The notes: generated by a model from the letters alone, not told the origin. Numbered from the stretch's first letter, positions 1 through 7,124 are shown. The stretch: DNA of 7,576 bases from Dehalococcoidia bacterium (GCA_030606385.1 JAUWGN010000042.1:1-7576); one strand, 5' to 3'. Made by a program: numbers and translations.

Positions 1-1655
1 GTCAGCATGGAAAGGTTTGCCAATGAAAGGATATTGTCCACTCCATGGGAATGCTGCGTTATACCCATAGCATAGATAATGGATGATGGCCTATTCCGAG
101 CATAGATTCGAGCCGCATCTCTTATTAGCTCTTGCTTAACACCCGTTATTTTTGACGCCTCTTCTAATGAAAAGCTATTAAGCGAGCTCTTAAATTCCCC
201 AAAGCCTTCACATCTTTCCTTGATAAACTCTTTATCCCAAAGGCCTTCGTCAATTATTACCTTGCACATTCCGAGTATTAGGGCAACATCGGAGCCAGAT
301 TTATTTCTCAGCCACATATCCGCTATATTACAAAGATCTATCTCCCTAGGGTCAGCAACAATGATCTTCGCAGCATTTTCCTTCACCTTCTTTATTTTGA
401 GTGCTATGACTGGATGCTGCTCCGTTGTGTTTGAACCTATGACAAAGATACAACTTGCATCTTCTATCTCTTCAATGGAGTTTGTCATGGCTCCGCTTCC
501 AAAAGCGGCAGCGAGTGCTACGACCGTTGATGCATGGCATAACCTGGCACAATGGTCTATGTTATTAGTCTCCATTACTATCCTCCCAAACTTCTGGAGG
601 AGGTAGTTTTCCTCGTTTGTACATTTTGCAGATGTAAGAAGGGCAAAGCCATCTCCTTTATATTGTGAAAACTTTTCCGCAACAAGATTTAATGCTTCAT
701 CCCAATCGGCAGGAACAAGCTCACCATTCCTTCTTATTAATGGCTTTTCTAATCTCTCACGGCTCTCGACAAAATCCAGCCCGAATCTTCCCTTTACACA
801 AAGTTGCCCATTATTTACTGTGTCCCCCCTTTTACCTCTAACCCTAACGATATGGTTATCTTTCACACCAACCTCTATCTGACAGCCAACGCCACAAAAA
901 GGACAAGTAGTTGTTACGGTATATTCAGGCTTTTTCCATTTCTCAAACCTTGCTGAGAATGCACCAGTAGGACAGGCATCAACACAGGCACCACAAAACT
1001 TGCATCCAGATTCTAGGAGGGGAAGTCCTGCTTTTGTTTCCACCGTATGTTTTTGGTGAAATTCAACATTGTATTTGATAATACCCTCACCCCTCACTTC
1101 CTCACATGTTCTGACACATCTCCCACAGAGTATGCACAGGTTGTAATCGCGGTCAAAGAAGGGGTCTCTTAAAATGGGTAAATTCATATACTCAGTTGAA
1201 TATCTCACCCTTTCCAGCCCTAGGTATTCAACGGCATCTTGGATTTCACATTCACCATCCTTAGGGCAATACTTACAGCCGGCAGTAATTGGCATTTTTT
1301 TCATACATTCCCTTAAGTCCGTGCATTCGTCTCTTCTATCACAGAAAAGACAAGTAGTAGGATGGTGAACCTCAGAAAGAAGTAATTCTAAAATGTTTCT
1401 CCGCATCTCCTGAAGCTCTGGTGTCTTTGTTCTCACGATCATGCCGTCTTCAGCGAGAGTAGTACAGGAGGTGGGGTAAGTATCCCAACCCTCGATCTCC
1501 ACGATACAGAGTTTACACATGCCTATCGGTTTAAGATCAGGATGATGACAAAAGGCAGGAATGTAAATCCCTGCCTCTCTTGCCGCCTCTAATATTGTTG
1601 TCCCCCTTTTAACCTCTAAATTCTTCTCATCAATGATTAAATTTACTTTATTCAT
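1..1655 (-). CDS. fdhA: Formate dehydrogenase alpha subunit, Mo/W-bis-MGD type, N-terminal 551 residues (C-terminus outside window)
   Basis: The reverse strand reads open from ATG 1655 to the window edge. AGGAG at 1668-1664, 8 bases upstream, supports this start. Seen in order: a [2Fe-2S] ferredoxin domain (C36, C47, C50, C64); a His-Cys3 motif (H98, C102, C105, C111) followed by a second C-x2-C-x5-C (C127, C130, C136); two [4Fe-4S] motifs (C174/177/180/184 and C218/221/224/228); then the molybdopterin domain with its own [4Fe-4S] ligands (C251, C254, C258, C286) and K288. The segment CARLCHAS places Cys373-His374 where E. coli FdhF has selenocysteine-His; the codon is TGC, so this is a Cys enzyme. 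Family role: reversible oxidation of formate to CO2, with electrons leaving through the N-terminal clusters, probably in the cytoplasm since no Tat signal is seen. The conserved Arg/Gln active-site pair should lie beyond the edge. No NuoE/NuoF-type partner is visible on the upstream side. A different Mo/W oxidoreductase is possible but less likely given Cys-His and the close FdhF similarity after it. Confidence 0.9.
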   Translation of the reverse strand, partial: MNKVNLIIDEKNLEVKRGTTILEAAREAGIYIPAFCHHPDLKPIGMCKLCIVEIEGWDTYPTSCTTLAEDGMIVRTKTPELQEMRRNILELLLSEVHHPTTCLFCDRRDECTDLRECMKKMPITAGCKYCPKDGECEIQDAVEYLGLERVRYSTEYMNLPILRDPFFDRDYNLCILCGRCVRTCEEVRGEGIIKYNVEFHQKHTVETKAGLPLLESGCKFCGACVDACPTGAFSARFEKWKKPEYTVTTTCPFCGVGCQIEVGVKDNHIVRVRGKRGDTVNNGQLCVKGRFGLDFVESRERLEKPLIRRNGELVPADWDEALNLVAEKFSQYKGDGFALLTSAKCTNEENYLLQKFGRIVMETNNIDHCARLCHASTVVALAAAFGSGAMTNSIEEIEDASCIFVIGSNTTEQHPVIALKIKKVKENAAKIIVADPREIDLCNIADMWLRNKSGSDVALILGMCKVIIDEGLWDKEFIKERCEGFGEFKSSLNSFSLEEASKITGVKQELIRDAARIYARNRPSSIIYAMGITQHSHGVDNILSLANLSML

Positions 1656-1721
1656 TCCTATCTCTCCTGAAAGTGTTCGTCTGGAGGTAGGTGCGCTGAC
1701 AATTCACGGCAAAACCCCTTA

Positions 1722-1751
1722 AGTATAGTTTTTTTTAGATTGAATTTGCAA
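1722..1751 (-). promoter_or_regulatory. Candidate sigma70-type promoter of the formate dehydrogenase gene
   Basis: On the minus strand TTGCAA (1751-1746, 4/6 to the -35 consensus) and TATACT (1727-1722, 5/6 to the -10 consensus) are separated by 18 bases that include a run of eight A. Transcription would start near 1715, giving a leader of about 60 bases before ATG 1655. It suggests the dehydrogenase can be transcribed independently of the cyclase gene upstream. Assigned by eye only. Confidence 0.45.
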
Positions 1752-1795
1752 GCGTTTGTGCAAGTCACCAAAGTTGGCAATATCCGAAGTAAACT

Positions 1796-2563
1796 CTATT
1801 CCTCGATAATTGCCACTACACGAGTCCAGCCAGCACTCCCCCCTGTTAGCTTAACCGGAAAGCAAGCCACTTTAAAGCCAAAAGGCCTGGGGACTTTGTC
1901 CAGATTCGCCAACTTTTCAATATGGCAGTATTCTTTTTCTATACCGGCACGATGTCCTGCCCACAGGATACTTCTGTCTTTGGTTCGTTGGAATTCCTCT
2001 TTTATTGCCCAGAATGGTCTATCCCATCCCCAGGCATCAATCCCCATAACTCGCACACCTTGCTCTATTAACCATAGCGTGGACTCCCTCCCCATGCCAC
2101 AGCCAGCATTGAAATATTCTGCCCTGCCCCAGAGCTTGTCAGATCCAGTCTGTATCATCACAATGTCCCAGGGTTTTATTTGGTAGCCAATTTTGTGTAA
2201 AGCTTCCCTGAGGTCATCGCTTGTGATTAAAGAGCCTTCAGGCTTGTGTCTCATATCCAGTACCACACCATCGCTATAGAACCATTCCAAAGGAAGCTGC
2301 TCGATAGTCCTTGCCTTTTTCCCTTCCGATGTCGGAAAGTAATGCCACGGAGCATCGACGTGAGTTCCAGCATGAGCTCCCAGCGTTATGGTGTCATTAG
2401 CCCAACCCAGCCCCTGAGGGAGGTCATCTTTGTTGCAGCCGAAAACTAGCGTCATAAGCTCAACGCTTTGTTCATGTGTTTCATGGACGACTTTCACCGG
2501 GGAAGGGTCGCTGGGGGTTTCCTCAGTGGGGATACTTAAATCTATGATTCTTATCTTTTTCAT
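1796..2563 (-). CDS. Cyclase / kynurenine formamidase-like metal-dependent hydrolase
   Basis: A 255-residue protein of the cyclase family (PF04199). The signature HAGTHVDAPWH is at residues 64-74, giving metal ligands H64, H68 and D70. H204 and E216, 12 residues apart, match the spacing of the remaining His/Glu ligands of bacterial kynurenine formamidase KynB. Family members hydrolyse N-formylkynurenine to kynurenine plus formate, or act on other amides and cyclic esters; the real substrate here cannot be read from sequence. Length is slightly above KynB (about 210), with extra sequence around residues 76-95 and 145-200. No signal peptide is seen, so it is probably cytoplasmic. Start: an ATG at 2569 lies only one base from GGAGG, whereas ATG 2563 is 7 bases from it, so 2563 is preferred. 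It is transcribed in the same direction as the formate dehydrogenase, 140 bases upstream of it. A formate-releasing role feeding that enzyme is attractive but inferred. Confidence 0.85.
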   Translation of the reverse strand: MKKIRIIDLSIPTEETPSDPSPVKVVHETHEQSVELMTLVFGCNKDDLPQGLGWANDTITLGAHAGTHVDAPWHYFPTSEGKKARTIEQLPLEWFYSDGVVLDMRHKPEGSLITSDDLREALHKIGYQIKPWDIVMIQTGSDKLWGRAEYFNAGCGMGRESTLWLIEQGVRVMGIDAWGWDRPFWAIKEEFQRTKDRSILWAGHRAGIEKEYCHIEKLANLDKVPRPFGFKVACFPVKLTGGSAGWTRVVAIIEE

Positions 2564-2569
2564 ATTCAT

Positions 2570-2579
2570 TCCTCCTTTT
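2570..2579 (-). promoter_or_regulatory. Strong Shine-Dalgarno that decides the cyclase start
   Basis: Minus-strand AAAAGGAGGA. Two in-frame ATGs follow, at 2569 (almost abutting) and 2563 (7 bases after GGAGG). Normal spacing favours the second, making the protein 255 rather than 257 residues. Confidence 0.7.
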
Positions 2580-2805
2580 GTCCCTTTTTTAAGATTGAAT
2601 ATACAGCGCTACATATCAAGGTTTTTCACAACGTTTCCGCGGCGGTTTCTTCGCATCTCGCTTCTATTACGGTCTCTCTCCCTTACCCTGTTATAGCTTT
2701 AAGGCTATCTCGCTAGTATTTACTTACAGGAGGCTTTCTGGAAAATTGGATTTTTTAAGGTACTAAACGATCTCATAGCGCAATGTTTAGTTTGTCAAAT
2801 GTCGC

Positions 2806-2843
2806 GCCACCGCGGGATAAAGTGAGGGGTCGCCCTCAGTGGC
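2806..2843 (-). other. Nested inverted repeat just downstream of the sensor kinase gene
   Basis: An inner perfect 6-base stem (2823-2828 with 2833-2838, 4-base loop, TGAGGG/CCCTCA) is flanked by a 5-base outer stem (2806-2810 GCCAC with 2839-2843 GTGGC). It starts 13 bases after the kinase stop codon. It lacks the U-run of an intrinsic terminator, so it may be a transcript 3'-end structure, a weak terminator, or chance. The rest of the 2564-2855 gap holds no convincing gene; no good promoter for the cyclase was found there. Confidence 0.3.
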
Positions 2844-2855
2844 AACTTAGCAAAG

Positions 2856-4274
2856 TTATATTGGCGCCTCAACTATCACTGATGTTCCCTTGACTGGTTC
2901 AGACTTAATTTCTAAGACACCGCCCAGCAATCGCGCCCTTTCTTGCATCCCAACCAAGCCAAGCTTACCGCTGCGAGATAGAGCACTTATCTCTTTCGGA
3001 GACTCAAACCCTACACCGTTATCCCTTATGATGACAGTCGTTTTGCGATCTTCAAATTCAATTACCACTTCAGCCTTTGATGCATAGGAATGCTTCCCGA
3101 TATTCCTCAGTGCTTCTTGAACAATGCGGAAGAAATTCAATTCTACTTCATTAGAGAACCTTCGCTCAGCACCGCATACCTGCAAGCTGGACTGTATCCC
3201 ATACTCGGTTTCGAGTTCCCGAACAGTCCATCGCAGTGCAGCCACCAATCCCACATCATTCAGAATGGATGGGCGCAAGTCACGGCTAAGGCAACGCAGC
3301 TCATGCAATATGTCCTTTATGTCCTCGCGGATAGACCATATTTCCCTAACTTTGTACATAGGTAGATTCGGCTGGTCATATAGAAAATTTTCCAGTTGCT
3401 GAAGGACGGCAATAAGGTTTTGGGCAGTGCTGTCATGGAGTTCACCGGCAATACGCAAGCGCTCCTCTTCATAAGCGTTGGTAATGTGCCCAACATAAAA
3501 CCGCAGATTTTCCTGCCTTATCTCTTCATCAGTTATATCTCGGGCAGTATTCTGGAAGGCTTGGGGACGGCGATTGTTATAGATCAAGTTGGAAGTGACC
3601 CTCAGGGTAGCCTCAGTGCCATCTCTCCGGATCAGGTGTTGTTCATAAGGTTGAGGGATGACCTCACCCCGAAGTAAGCGCTGCTGCACGTTCTTTGCTA
3701 CCTCGAAGCTTTCACGAGAAACCAACTCTTTGACATTCATGCCGCATAAATCCTCTGTATTGAGCCCCGTGAGCATTTCAGCTGCTTCATTGACCGACAG
3801 TATATTGCCTTCTAAGTCATGAACCCACATAGCATCTGGAGCACTCCTAAACAGCTCACTGTACCTAGTTGTGACCTCCATTTGCCTGGTTCGTGCCCTG
3901 AGCCAGAGATTGGCTATGGCACCTACCAACACCACGGCCACAACCTCGAATAAAGCATCGGCAGGGGTTGAAGAAATAAGAAGAGCTCGAGGCAGCATAA
4001 GGAGCAGGACAGTAAAGGTCATGGCTAAACCCGCTGTTGCACCGAAGACATAGCCGGCATAAATTACCGGCGCAAGGAAGAACACGCGATCTACGGCATG
4101 TCGTGTCTGGCTAGATAACCAATCGAAGGGCAACGAAATGGATAAGCCTAGCGCCTCGCCATAATGAAGAACGGTGCAAAGCACCACCATAGCTAGGATA
4201 ATCCAGAAATGACGGTTGCGTATGAACGCTTCCACCGACTTAGATAATCTGGTTGTCCATCCTGTCCAGGTCAT
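2856..4274 (-). CDS. Membrane-bound PAS sensor histidine kinase, NarX/DegS (HisKA_3) type
   Basis: A 472-residue kinase. Hydrophobic segments at about residues 22-43, 64-100 (long enough for two passes) and 107-126 form an N-terminal membrane domain with almost no extracytoplasmic loop. A PAS domain follows (about 136-250, ending in the typical ARDITDEE linker), then a HisKA_3 dimerisation domain with phospho-acceptor H280 in GELHDSTAQ, and an HATPase domain with N-box N391/H395, G1 box DNGVGF (418-423) and G2 box around 437-444. It should autophosphorylate H280 and transfer to the regulator encoded immediately upstream, whose stop overlaps this start by ATGA, indicating translational coupling. 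An AAAGG sits directly against the ATG, so initiation probably depends on the coupling. The PAS domain has no obvious haem or iron-sulfur Cys set, so the signal (redox, ligand or membrane state) is not determinable. All kinase residues appear intact. Confidence 0.92.
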   Translation of the reverse strand: MTWTGWTTRLSKSVEAFIRNRHFWIILAMVVLCTVLHYGEALGLSISLPFDWLSSQTRHAVDRVFFLAPVIYAGYVFGATAGLAMTFTVLLLMLPRALLISSTPADALFEVVAVVLVGAIANLWLRARTRQMEVTTRYSELFRSAPDAMWVHDLEGNILSVNEAAEMLTGLNTEDLCGMNVKELVSRESFEVAKNVQQRLLRGEVIPQPYEQHLIRRDGTEATLRVTSNLIYNNRRPQAFQNTARDITDEEIRQENLRFYVGHITNAYEEERLRIAGELHDSTAQNLIAVLQQLENFLYDQPNLPMYKVREIWSIREDIKDILHELRCLSRDLRPSILNDVGLVAALRWTVRELETEYGIQSSLQVCGAERRFSNEVELNFFRIVQEALRNIGKHSYASKAEVVIEFEDRKTTVIIRDNGVGFESPKEISALSRSGKLGLVGMQERARLLGGVLEIKSEPVKGTSVIVEAPI

Positions 4275-4960
4275 CCTTTGTCGGAGTCACGTTGATCCGA
4301 AATATCCTCTAACGTGAACCACCCTCTCTTAAATACCTCCATGACTGCCTCAATACGGGAACACACATCCAATTTGTTGAAGATACTTGTCAAATGACTC
4401 TCAATAGTGTGTATGCTGAGGAAAAGCTTCCTGGCAATATCCTTATTGCTCATTCCTCCAGCTACCATTTTCAGCACCTCAATCTCTCGCTCAGTGAGTA
4501 TGTCTGATGCTTCTCGCCTGCTGTCCGTAGCGCTCACTCCCCTGAAGTTCTCCAGTAGCTTTCGAGCTACCACAGGATGAAACACCGAATCTCCCTTGCG
4601 TACAGTATGGATAGCATTGACCAACTCCCGCCCGCTCATATCCTTCAACAAATAACCGGCAGCACCCGCCTCCAGGATAGGGAAGATGTATTCCTCGTAA
4701 TCATAAGCAGTCAGTATCAATACAATCGTGCGCAGGTGAAGCTCCTTTATCTGCCTGGTAGCTTCGATTCCATTAAGCTTGGGCATAGCAACATCCATGA
4801 TAACAACATCAGGTTTGAACTCTTTTGTTAATCGCACAGCTTCCTCACCATCACTAGCCTCGCCTACCACTTCAAGATCTGATTCACGCTCCAGAAACTG
4901 GCGGATACCCTGGCGCACTATCTCATGGTCCTCAGCAAGCAAAATAGTAATCTTCTTCAT
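4271..4960 (-). CDS. NarL/FixJ-family response regulator (REC + LuxR-type HTH)
   Basis: A 229-residue two-domain regulator. The receiver domain (residues 3-120) has the acidic pair E10/D11, phospho-acceptor D56 in IMDVAMP, T84 and K106, all the conserved switch residues. The LuxR/GerE helix-turn-helix spans about 153-215 (LTEREIEVLKMVAGG, then SNKDIA and the recognition-helix region TIESHL). Phosphorylation by the overlapping kinase should drive dimerisation and DNA binding. Start: an in-frame TTG at 4981 and ATG at 4966 exist, but ATG 4960 has AGAAGG 6 bases upstream and gives the canonical receiver N-terminus MKKITILLAEDH, so 4960 is chosen. It is first in a two-gene operon and divergent from the RAM protein gene. 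Targets are unknown; the adjacent cyclase/formate dehydrogenase genes and the divergent operon are the natural candidates. Confidence 0.93.
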   Translation of the reverse strand: MKKITILLAEDHEIVRQGIRQFLERESDLEVVGEASDGEEAVRLTKEFKPDVVIMDVAMPKLNGIEATRQIKELHLRTIVLILTAYDYEEYIFPILEAGAAGYLLKDMSGRELVNAIHTVRKGDSVFHPVVARKLLENFRGVSATDSRREASDILTEREIEVLKMVAGGMSNKDIARKLFLSIHTIESHLTSIFNKLDVCSRIEAVMEVFKRGWFTLEDISDQRDSDKG

Positions 4961-5012
4961 GGACATCCTTCTTGCTGCCAATAGTCTTTCTAATGTTCTG
5001 CTCCTACCTGAT

Positions 5013-5041
5013 ATCTTAGTCTATTTGGCTATCGACTTCAA
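5013..5041 (-). promoter_or_regulatory. Candidate promoter of the two-component operon
   Basis: On the minus strand TTGAAG (5041-5036, 4/6) and TAAGAT (5018-5013, 4/6) are 17 bases apart, giving a start near 5006 and a leader of about 45 bases before ATG 4960. No equally good plus-strand promoter for the RAM gene was found in the 282-base divergent gap. A 10-base perfect palindrome ACATCGATGT (5166-5175) lies in the half nearer the RAM gene and could be an operator. Confidence 0.35.
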
Positions 5042-5242
5042 CTGGTACACGAGGGATAAAAATACGCTCTTGCTTCCAATGAAAACCATGAGCTGGGAGT
5101 AGTAGAAATCAGCTAACAACGCCCCCACCATTTTAAGGGTTTTCTATGACGCAGAAAGGTAGCTTACATCGATGTCACCAAGCAGGCGAATATGGTCAAA
5201 TTAAGATAGGAAACAGAATAAAAACAAAGGAGGTGTAGAGCA

Positions 5243-5545
5243 ATGGGTCTGAAAGCATATTTTCTAGTTACTCTGGGTGACCATATGAAGCAACACGAGT
5301 CTATTGACCTGCTAAGACAACTGGAGGAGATGCCAGAGGTAGATTTTGTTGATCCGGTTGTTGGTCAACGCGATATGGTAATCATGGTAGATGCACCAGT
5401 AACAGTCCAGGCTGTAGCTAACAAGATAGGGGCCAGGGAAGGGATTGCGGACTTGGAGATCCTGAGGGTTATCAGCATGCTTGAGCACCATCACCCTTTG
5501 AAAAGAACGGAACTCTTTGGAGTTCCGCTCACAAGTTCAGTGTAA
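5243..5545 (+). CDS. Stand-alone RAM domain protein (Lrp/AsnC effector-binding domain only)
   Basis: A 100-residue protein matching only the C-terminal alpha-beta RAM domain of Lrp/AsnC regulators: strand KAYFLVTLG, helix 19-29, strand around EVDFVDPVVG, the conserved turn GQRDMVIMVDA (41-51), helix 53-62 and final strand LEILRVISML. The N-terminal helix-turn-helix is absent, and the start is firm (AAAGGAGGTG, 9 bases between GGAGG and ATG), so this is a genuine short form and not a truncation. Family knowledge: such proteins oligomerise and bind amino acids or other small ligands, and may modulate enzymes or full-length regulators. It is first of three co-directional genes, ahead of the GltD-like flavoprotein and acyl-CoA synthetase, suggesting it senses a metabolite of that pathway (inference). 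Its last codons contain a perfect 8-base-stem hairpin at 5508-5527 (loop TTTG). Confidence 0.85.
   Translation: MGLKAYFLVTLGDHMKQHESIDLLRQLEEMPEVDFVDPVVGQRDMVIMVDAPVTVQAVANKIGAREGIADLEILRVISMLEHHHPLKRTELFGVPLTSSV
5508..5527 (+). other. Perfect hairpin near the 3' end of the RAM gene
   Basis: CGGAACTC (5508-5515), loop TTTG, GAGTTCCG (5520-5527) forms a perfect 8-base stem inside the coding sequence, 18 bases before the stop. No T-run follows. It could attenuate read-through or stabilise the transcript end, or simply be coding coincidence. Confidence 0.35.
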
Positions 5546-5554
5546 CCTTCGTCC

Positions 5555-5573
5555 TTGGTCAACGAGATGTGGT
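5555..5573 (+). repeat. Near-copy of the RAM gene's GQRD motif (possible relic)
   Basis: This 19-base stretch matches 5361-5379 inside the RAM gene at 17 of 19 positions. In the frame beginning at 5548 it reads FVLGQRDVVG and then stops, resembling the GQRDMV turn of the RAM domain. It lies 9 bases past the RAM stop, in a different frame. It may be a remnant of a decayed tandem RAM gene; no wider similarity was seen on either side. Confidence 0.35.
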
Positions 5574-5634
5574 TGGCTGATTTTTGGTTATTTCCTTGGG
5601 AGGGCAAAGGTATTTATAAACCTTCGAAGAGAGG

Positions 5635-5727
5635 CACAGCGTGACCTGGTAGCCACGCTGACAACGACTGGTTGAGTGGCATGCTTGCTTAGCGACGAGA
5701 AATACAAAAAAAGGAAGGCTCAATATG
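5635..5727 (+). repeat. Duplicated leader element, copy 1 (before the GltD-like gene)
   Basis: It has two blocks. Block A (5635-5666) begins CACAGCGTGACCTGG and can fold as CAGCGTG (5637-5643) with CACGCTG (5654-5660), a perfect 7-base stem with a 10-base loop. Block B (5678-5727) carries GGCATGCTT, the string AGCGACGAGAAATAC, an A-run, AAGGAAGG and the ATG at 5725. Both blocks recur upstream of the acyl-CoA synthetase gene (7062-7093 and 7208-7257). Here only 11 bases separate the blocks. Possible regulatory leader; no known riboswitch class is recognised. Confidence 0.75.
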
Positions 5728-7059
5728 ATTGGAATGACCGCCGAGAAAAAGGTAGGATATGATGAGGAGAGAGTAAAGGGGGAAGCTTCAAGATGTCTTC
5801 AGTGCGAGGAGCCACCATGTGTTGAAGCCTGTCCTGCTCATCTAAATATAAAGAAGTATGTGTTGGAAGCAGGGGAGGGACGGTATAGAGATGGTTTGGA
5901 AACGATCCTGGAGCGATTACCTTTCCCTGCTACCTGTGGAAGGGTATGCCCTCATCCGTGTGAGGATGCGTGTGAGGATGCTTGTGCCCACCATGACCCA
6001 ATACCTATCCGAGGAATCAAAAAATTCCTCGTTGACCAGTTCATGGACGTAGATTGGTATCCAGGGGTGGAAGTAAGATGGGAAGAGGAAATAGCGGTAG
6101 TGGGTTCTGGTCCGGCTGGCCTCACTGCAGCCAGGAATCTGTGCCTTCTAGGATACCAAGTAACAGTCTTTGACTCCAGCCCTAGTTTAGGAGGAATGAT
6201 AGCTCAATCTATTCCCAACTATCGTCTACCTCCTCAGTTTCCCATGAAGGAGATAGAGGAGATTAACAAGCTAGGAGTAAAGTTTCAGCCAGGGGCTCTT
6301 GGAAAAGATTTGTCCCTAGACTCCCTTTTTGAAAAAGGTTTCAAGGCTATATTTATCGGAATAGGAACTCACAGAGGAATGAAAATGAATATCCCCGGTG
6401 AGGACCTAGAGGGAGTTTTTGAGGCTTTGGACTTGCTTAAGGATATTAAGTTGGGCAAGGCTTTGCCCTCATTTAAGAAAAAACGAGTGATTGTAGTCGG
6501 TGGGGGTAACGTAGCAATGGATGCTGCCCGCTCCTGCCGTCGTCTGGCAGCAGATGTAACCCTGGTCTACCGTCGTTCCTGGAATGAAATGCCTGCCGAC
6601 AAGGATGAGATTAGCGGAGCAAAAGAAGAGGGTGTGAATTTCAACATTTTAACTAACCCAACAAGAATTTTAGGGAAGGGAAGGGTGACACAGATCGAAT
6701 GCATTCGAATGGAGTTAGGTGCACCGGATGCCTCTGGTAGACGCCGCCCGGTGCCCATCGAAGGCTCAGAATTTACCATTCCTGCTGATTTCTTTATCGA
6801 AGCCGTGGGTGAGGTGGCTGAGTCAGATACGCTCAGGTCAATAGGGCTAGAGCTCAGCCCAAGGGGATTAATTAAGGTTAATGACAATATGATGACAAGT
6901 ATGGAAGGTGTTTTTGCTGCTGGGGATGTGGTTAGTGGTCCTCGGACAGTCATCGAAGCGGTGGCTGGAGGAGCAAAAGCAGCTGAGTCCATAGATGAAT
7001 ACTTCCCCCGGGCAAAGTCCCCTGCATTAGCTATGCATAGCCCCTGGTATACCATATGA
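5725..7059 (+). CDS. GltD-like NAD(P)H/FAD oxidoreductase with N-terminal Fe-S domain
   Basis: A 444-residue protein of the glutamate synthase small-subunit family (also found as NfnB/SudA-like and formate-dehydrogenase-associated flavoproteins). The N-terminal iron-sulfur domain has C24, C27, C32, C36 and then C71, C75, C79, C83, C87 (CGRVCPHPCEDAC). The FAD Rossmann motif VVGSGPAGLTAA is at 125-136, the NAD(P) Rossmann motif VVGGGNVAMDAA at 257-268, followed by the family stretch VYRRSWNEMPA, and the C-terminal FAD motif GVFAAGDVVSGPRTVIEA at 395-412. Role: it moves electrons between NAD(P)H and iron-sulfur partners or ferredoxin. No glutamate synthase large subunit is visible, so it is probably not amino-acid synthesis. 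AAGGAAGG, 6 bases before ATG 5725, supports the start. It follows the RAM gene by 179 bases and precedes an acyl-CoA synthetase; it could serve an aldehyde or acyl oxidoreductase, or the divergent formate dehydrogenase (inference). Confidence 0.88.
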   Translation: MIGMTAEKKVGYDEERVKGEASRCLQCEEPPCVEACPAHLNIKKYVLEAGEGRYRDGLETILERLPFPATCGRVCPHPCEDACEDACAHHDPIPIRGIKKFLVDQFMDVDWYPGVEVRWEEEIAVVGSGPAGLTAARNLCLLGYQVTVFDSSPSLGGMIAQSIPNYRLPPQFPMKEIEEINKLGVKFQPGALGKDLSLDSLFEKGFKAIFIGIGTHRGMKMNIPGEDLEGVFEALDLLKDIKLGKALPSFKKKRVIVVGGGNVAMDAARSCRRLAADVTLVYRRSWNEMPADKDEISGAKEEGVNFNILTNPTRILGKGRVTQIECIRMELGAPDASGRRRPVPIEGSEFTIPADFFIEAVGEVAESDTLRSIGLELSPRGLIKVNDNMMTSMEGVFAAGDVVSGPRTVIEAVAGGAKAAESIDEYFPRAKSPALAMHSPWYTI

Positions 7060-7111
7060 AACACAGCGTGACCTGGCAGCCGTGCCGACAAGGTAATGAT
7101 TATCGAAGTCG

Positions 7112-7124
7112 AACACTTAGTGTT
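7112..7124. promoter_or_regulatory. Perfect palindrome, possible operator
   Basis: AACACTTAGTGTT is a perfect inverted repeat (6-base arms, 1-base centre). It touches the candidate -35 at 7123, the position expected for a repressor site. It is too short to be a terminator by itself and has no T-run. Confidence 0.35.

Noticed and set aside
529..552. Possible selenocysteine at the formate dehydrogenase active site
   Set aside because: The active-site codon before His374 reads TGC on the minus strand, so it is an ordinary cysteine; no in-frame TGA is present in the 551 codons.
220..606. 128-codon plus-strand open frame opposite the formate dehydrogenase
   Set aside because: It is antisense to the conserved molybdopterin domain, including the active-site Cys, and its product resembles no family.
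1740..2186. 148-codon plus-strand open frame opposite the cyclase gene
   Set aside because: It is the complement of the cyclase coding sequence; only the minus-strand product carries recognisable metal-ligand motifs.
2806..2843. Intrinsic terminator after the sensor kinase
   Set aside because: The stem is present, but the minus-strand sequence after it has no U-run, so it is listed only as a structured element.
4961..4981. Upstream TTG (4981) and ATG (4966) starts for the response regulator
   Set aside because: They add a non-conserved tail, and neither has a correctly spaced Shine-Dalgarno; ATG 4960 has AGAAGG at 6 bases and the usual receiver N-terminus.
5635..5724. Known riboswitch or T-box in the duplicated leader
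   Set aside because: I could not match it to any known riboswitch core or T-box sequence, and no terminator with a U-run lies before the ATG; only a repeated leader is claimed.
6567..7091. 174-codon minus-strand open frame opposite the GltD-like gene
   Set aside because: It lies antisense to a well-supported gene with all family motifs and encodes a low-complexity Ser/Pro/Ala-rich product with no family resemblance; it is a shadow frame.
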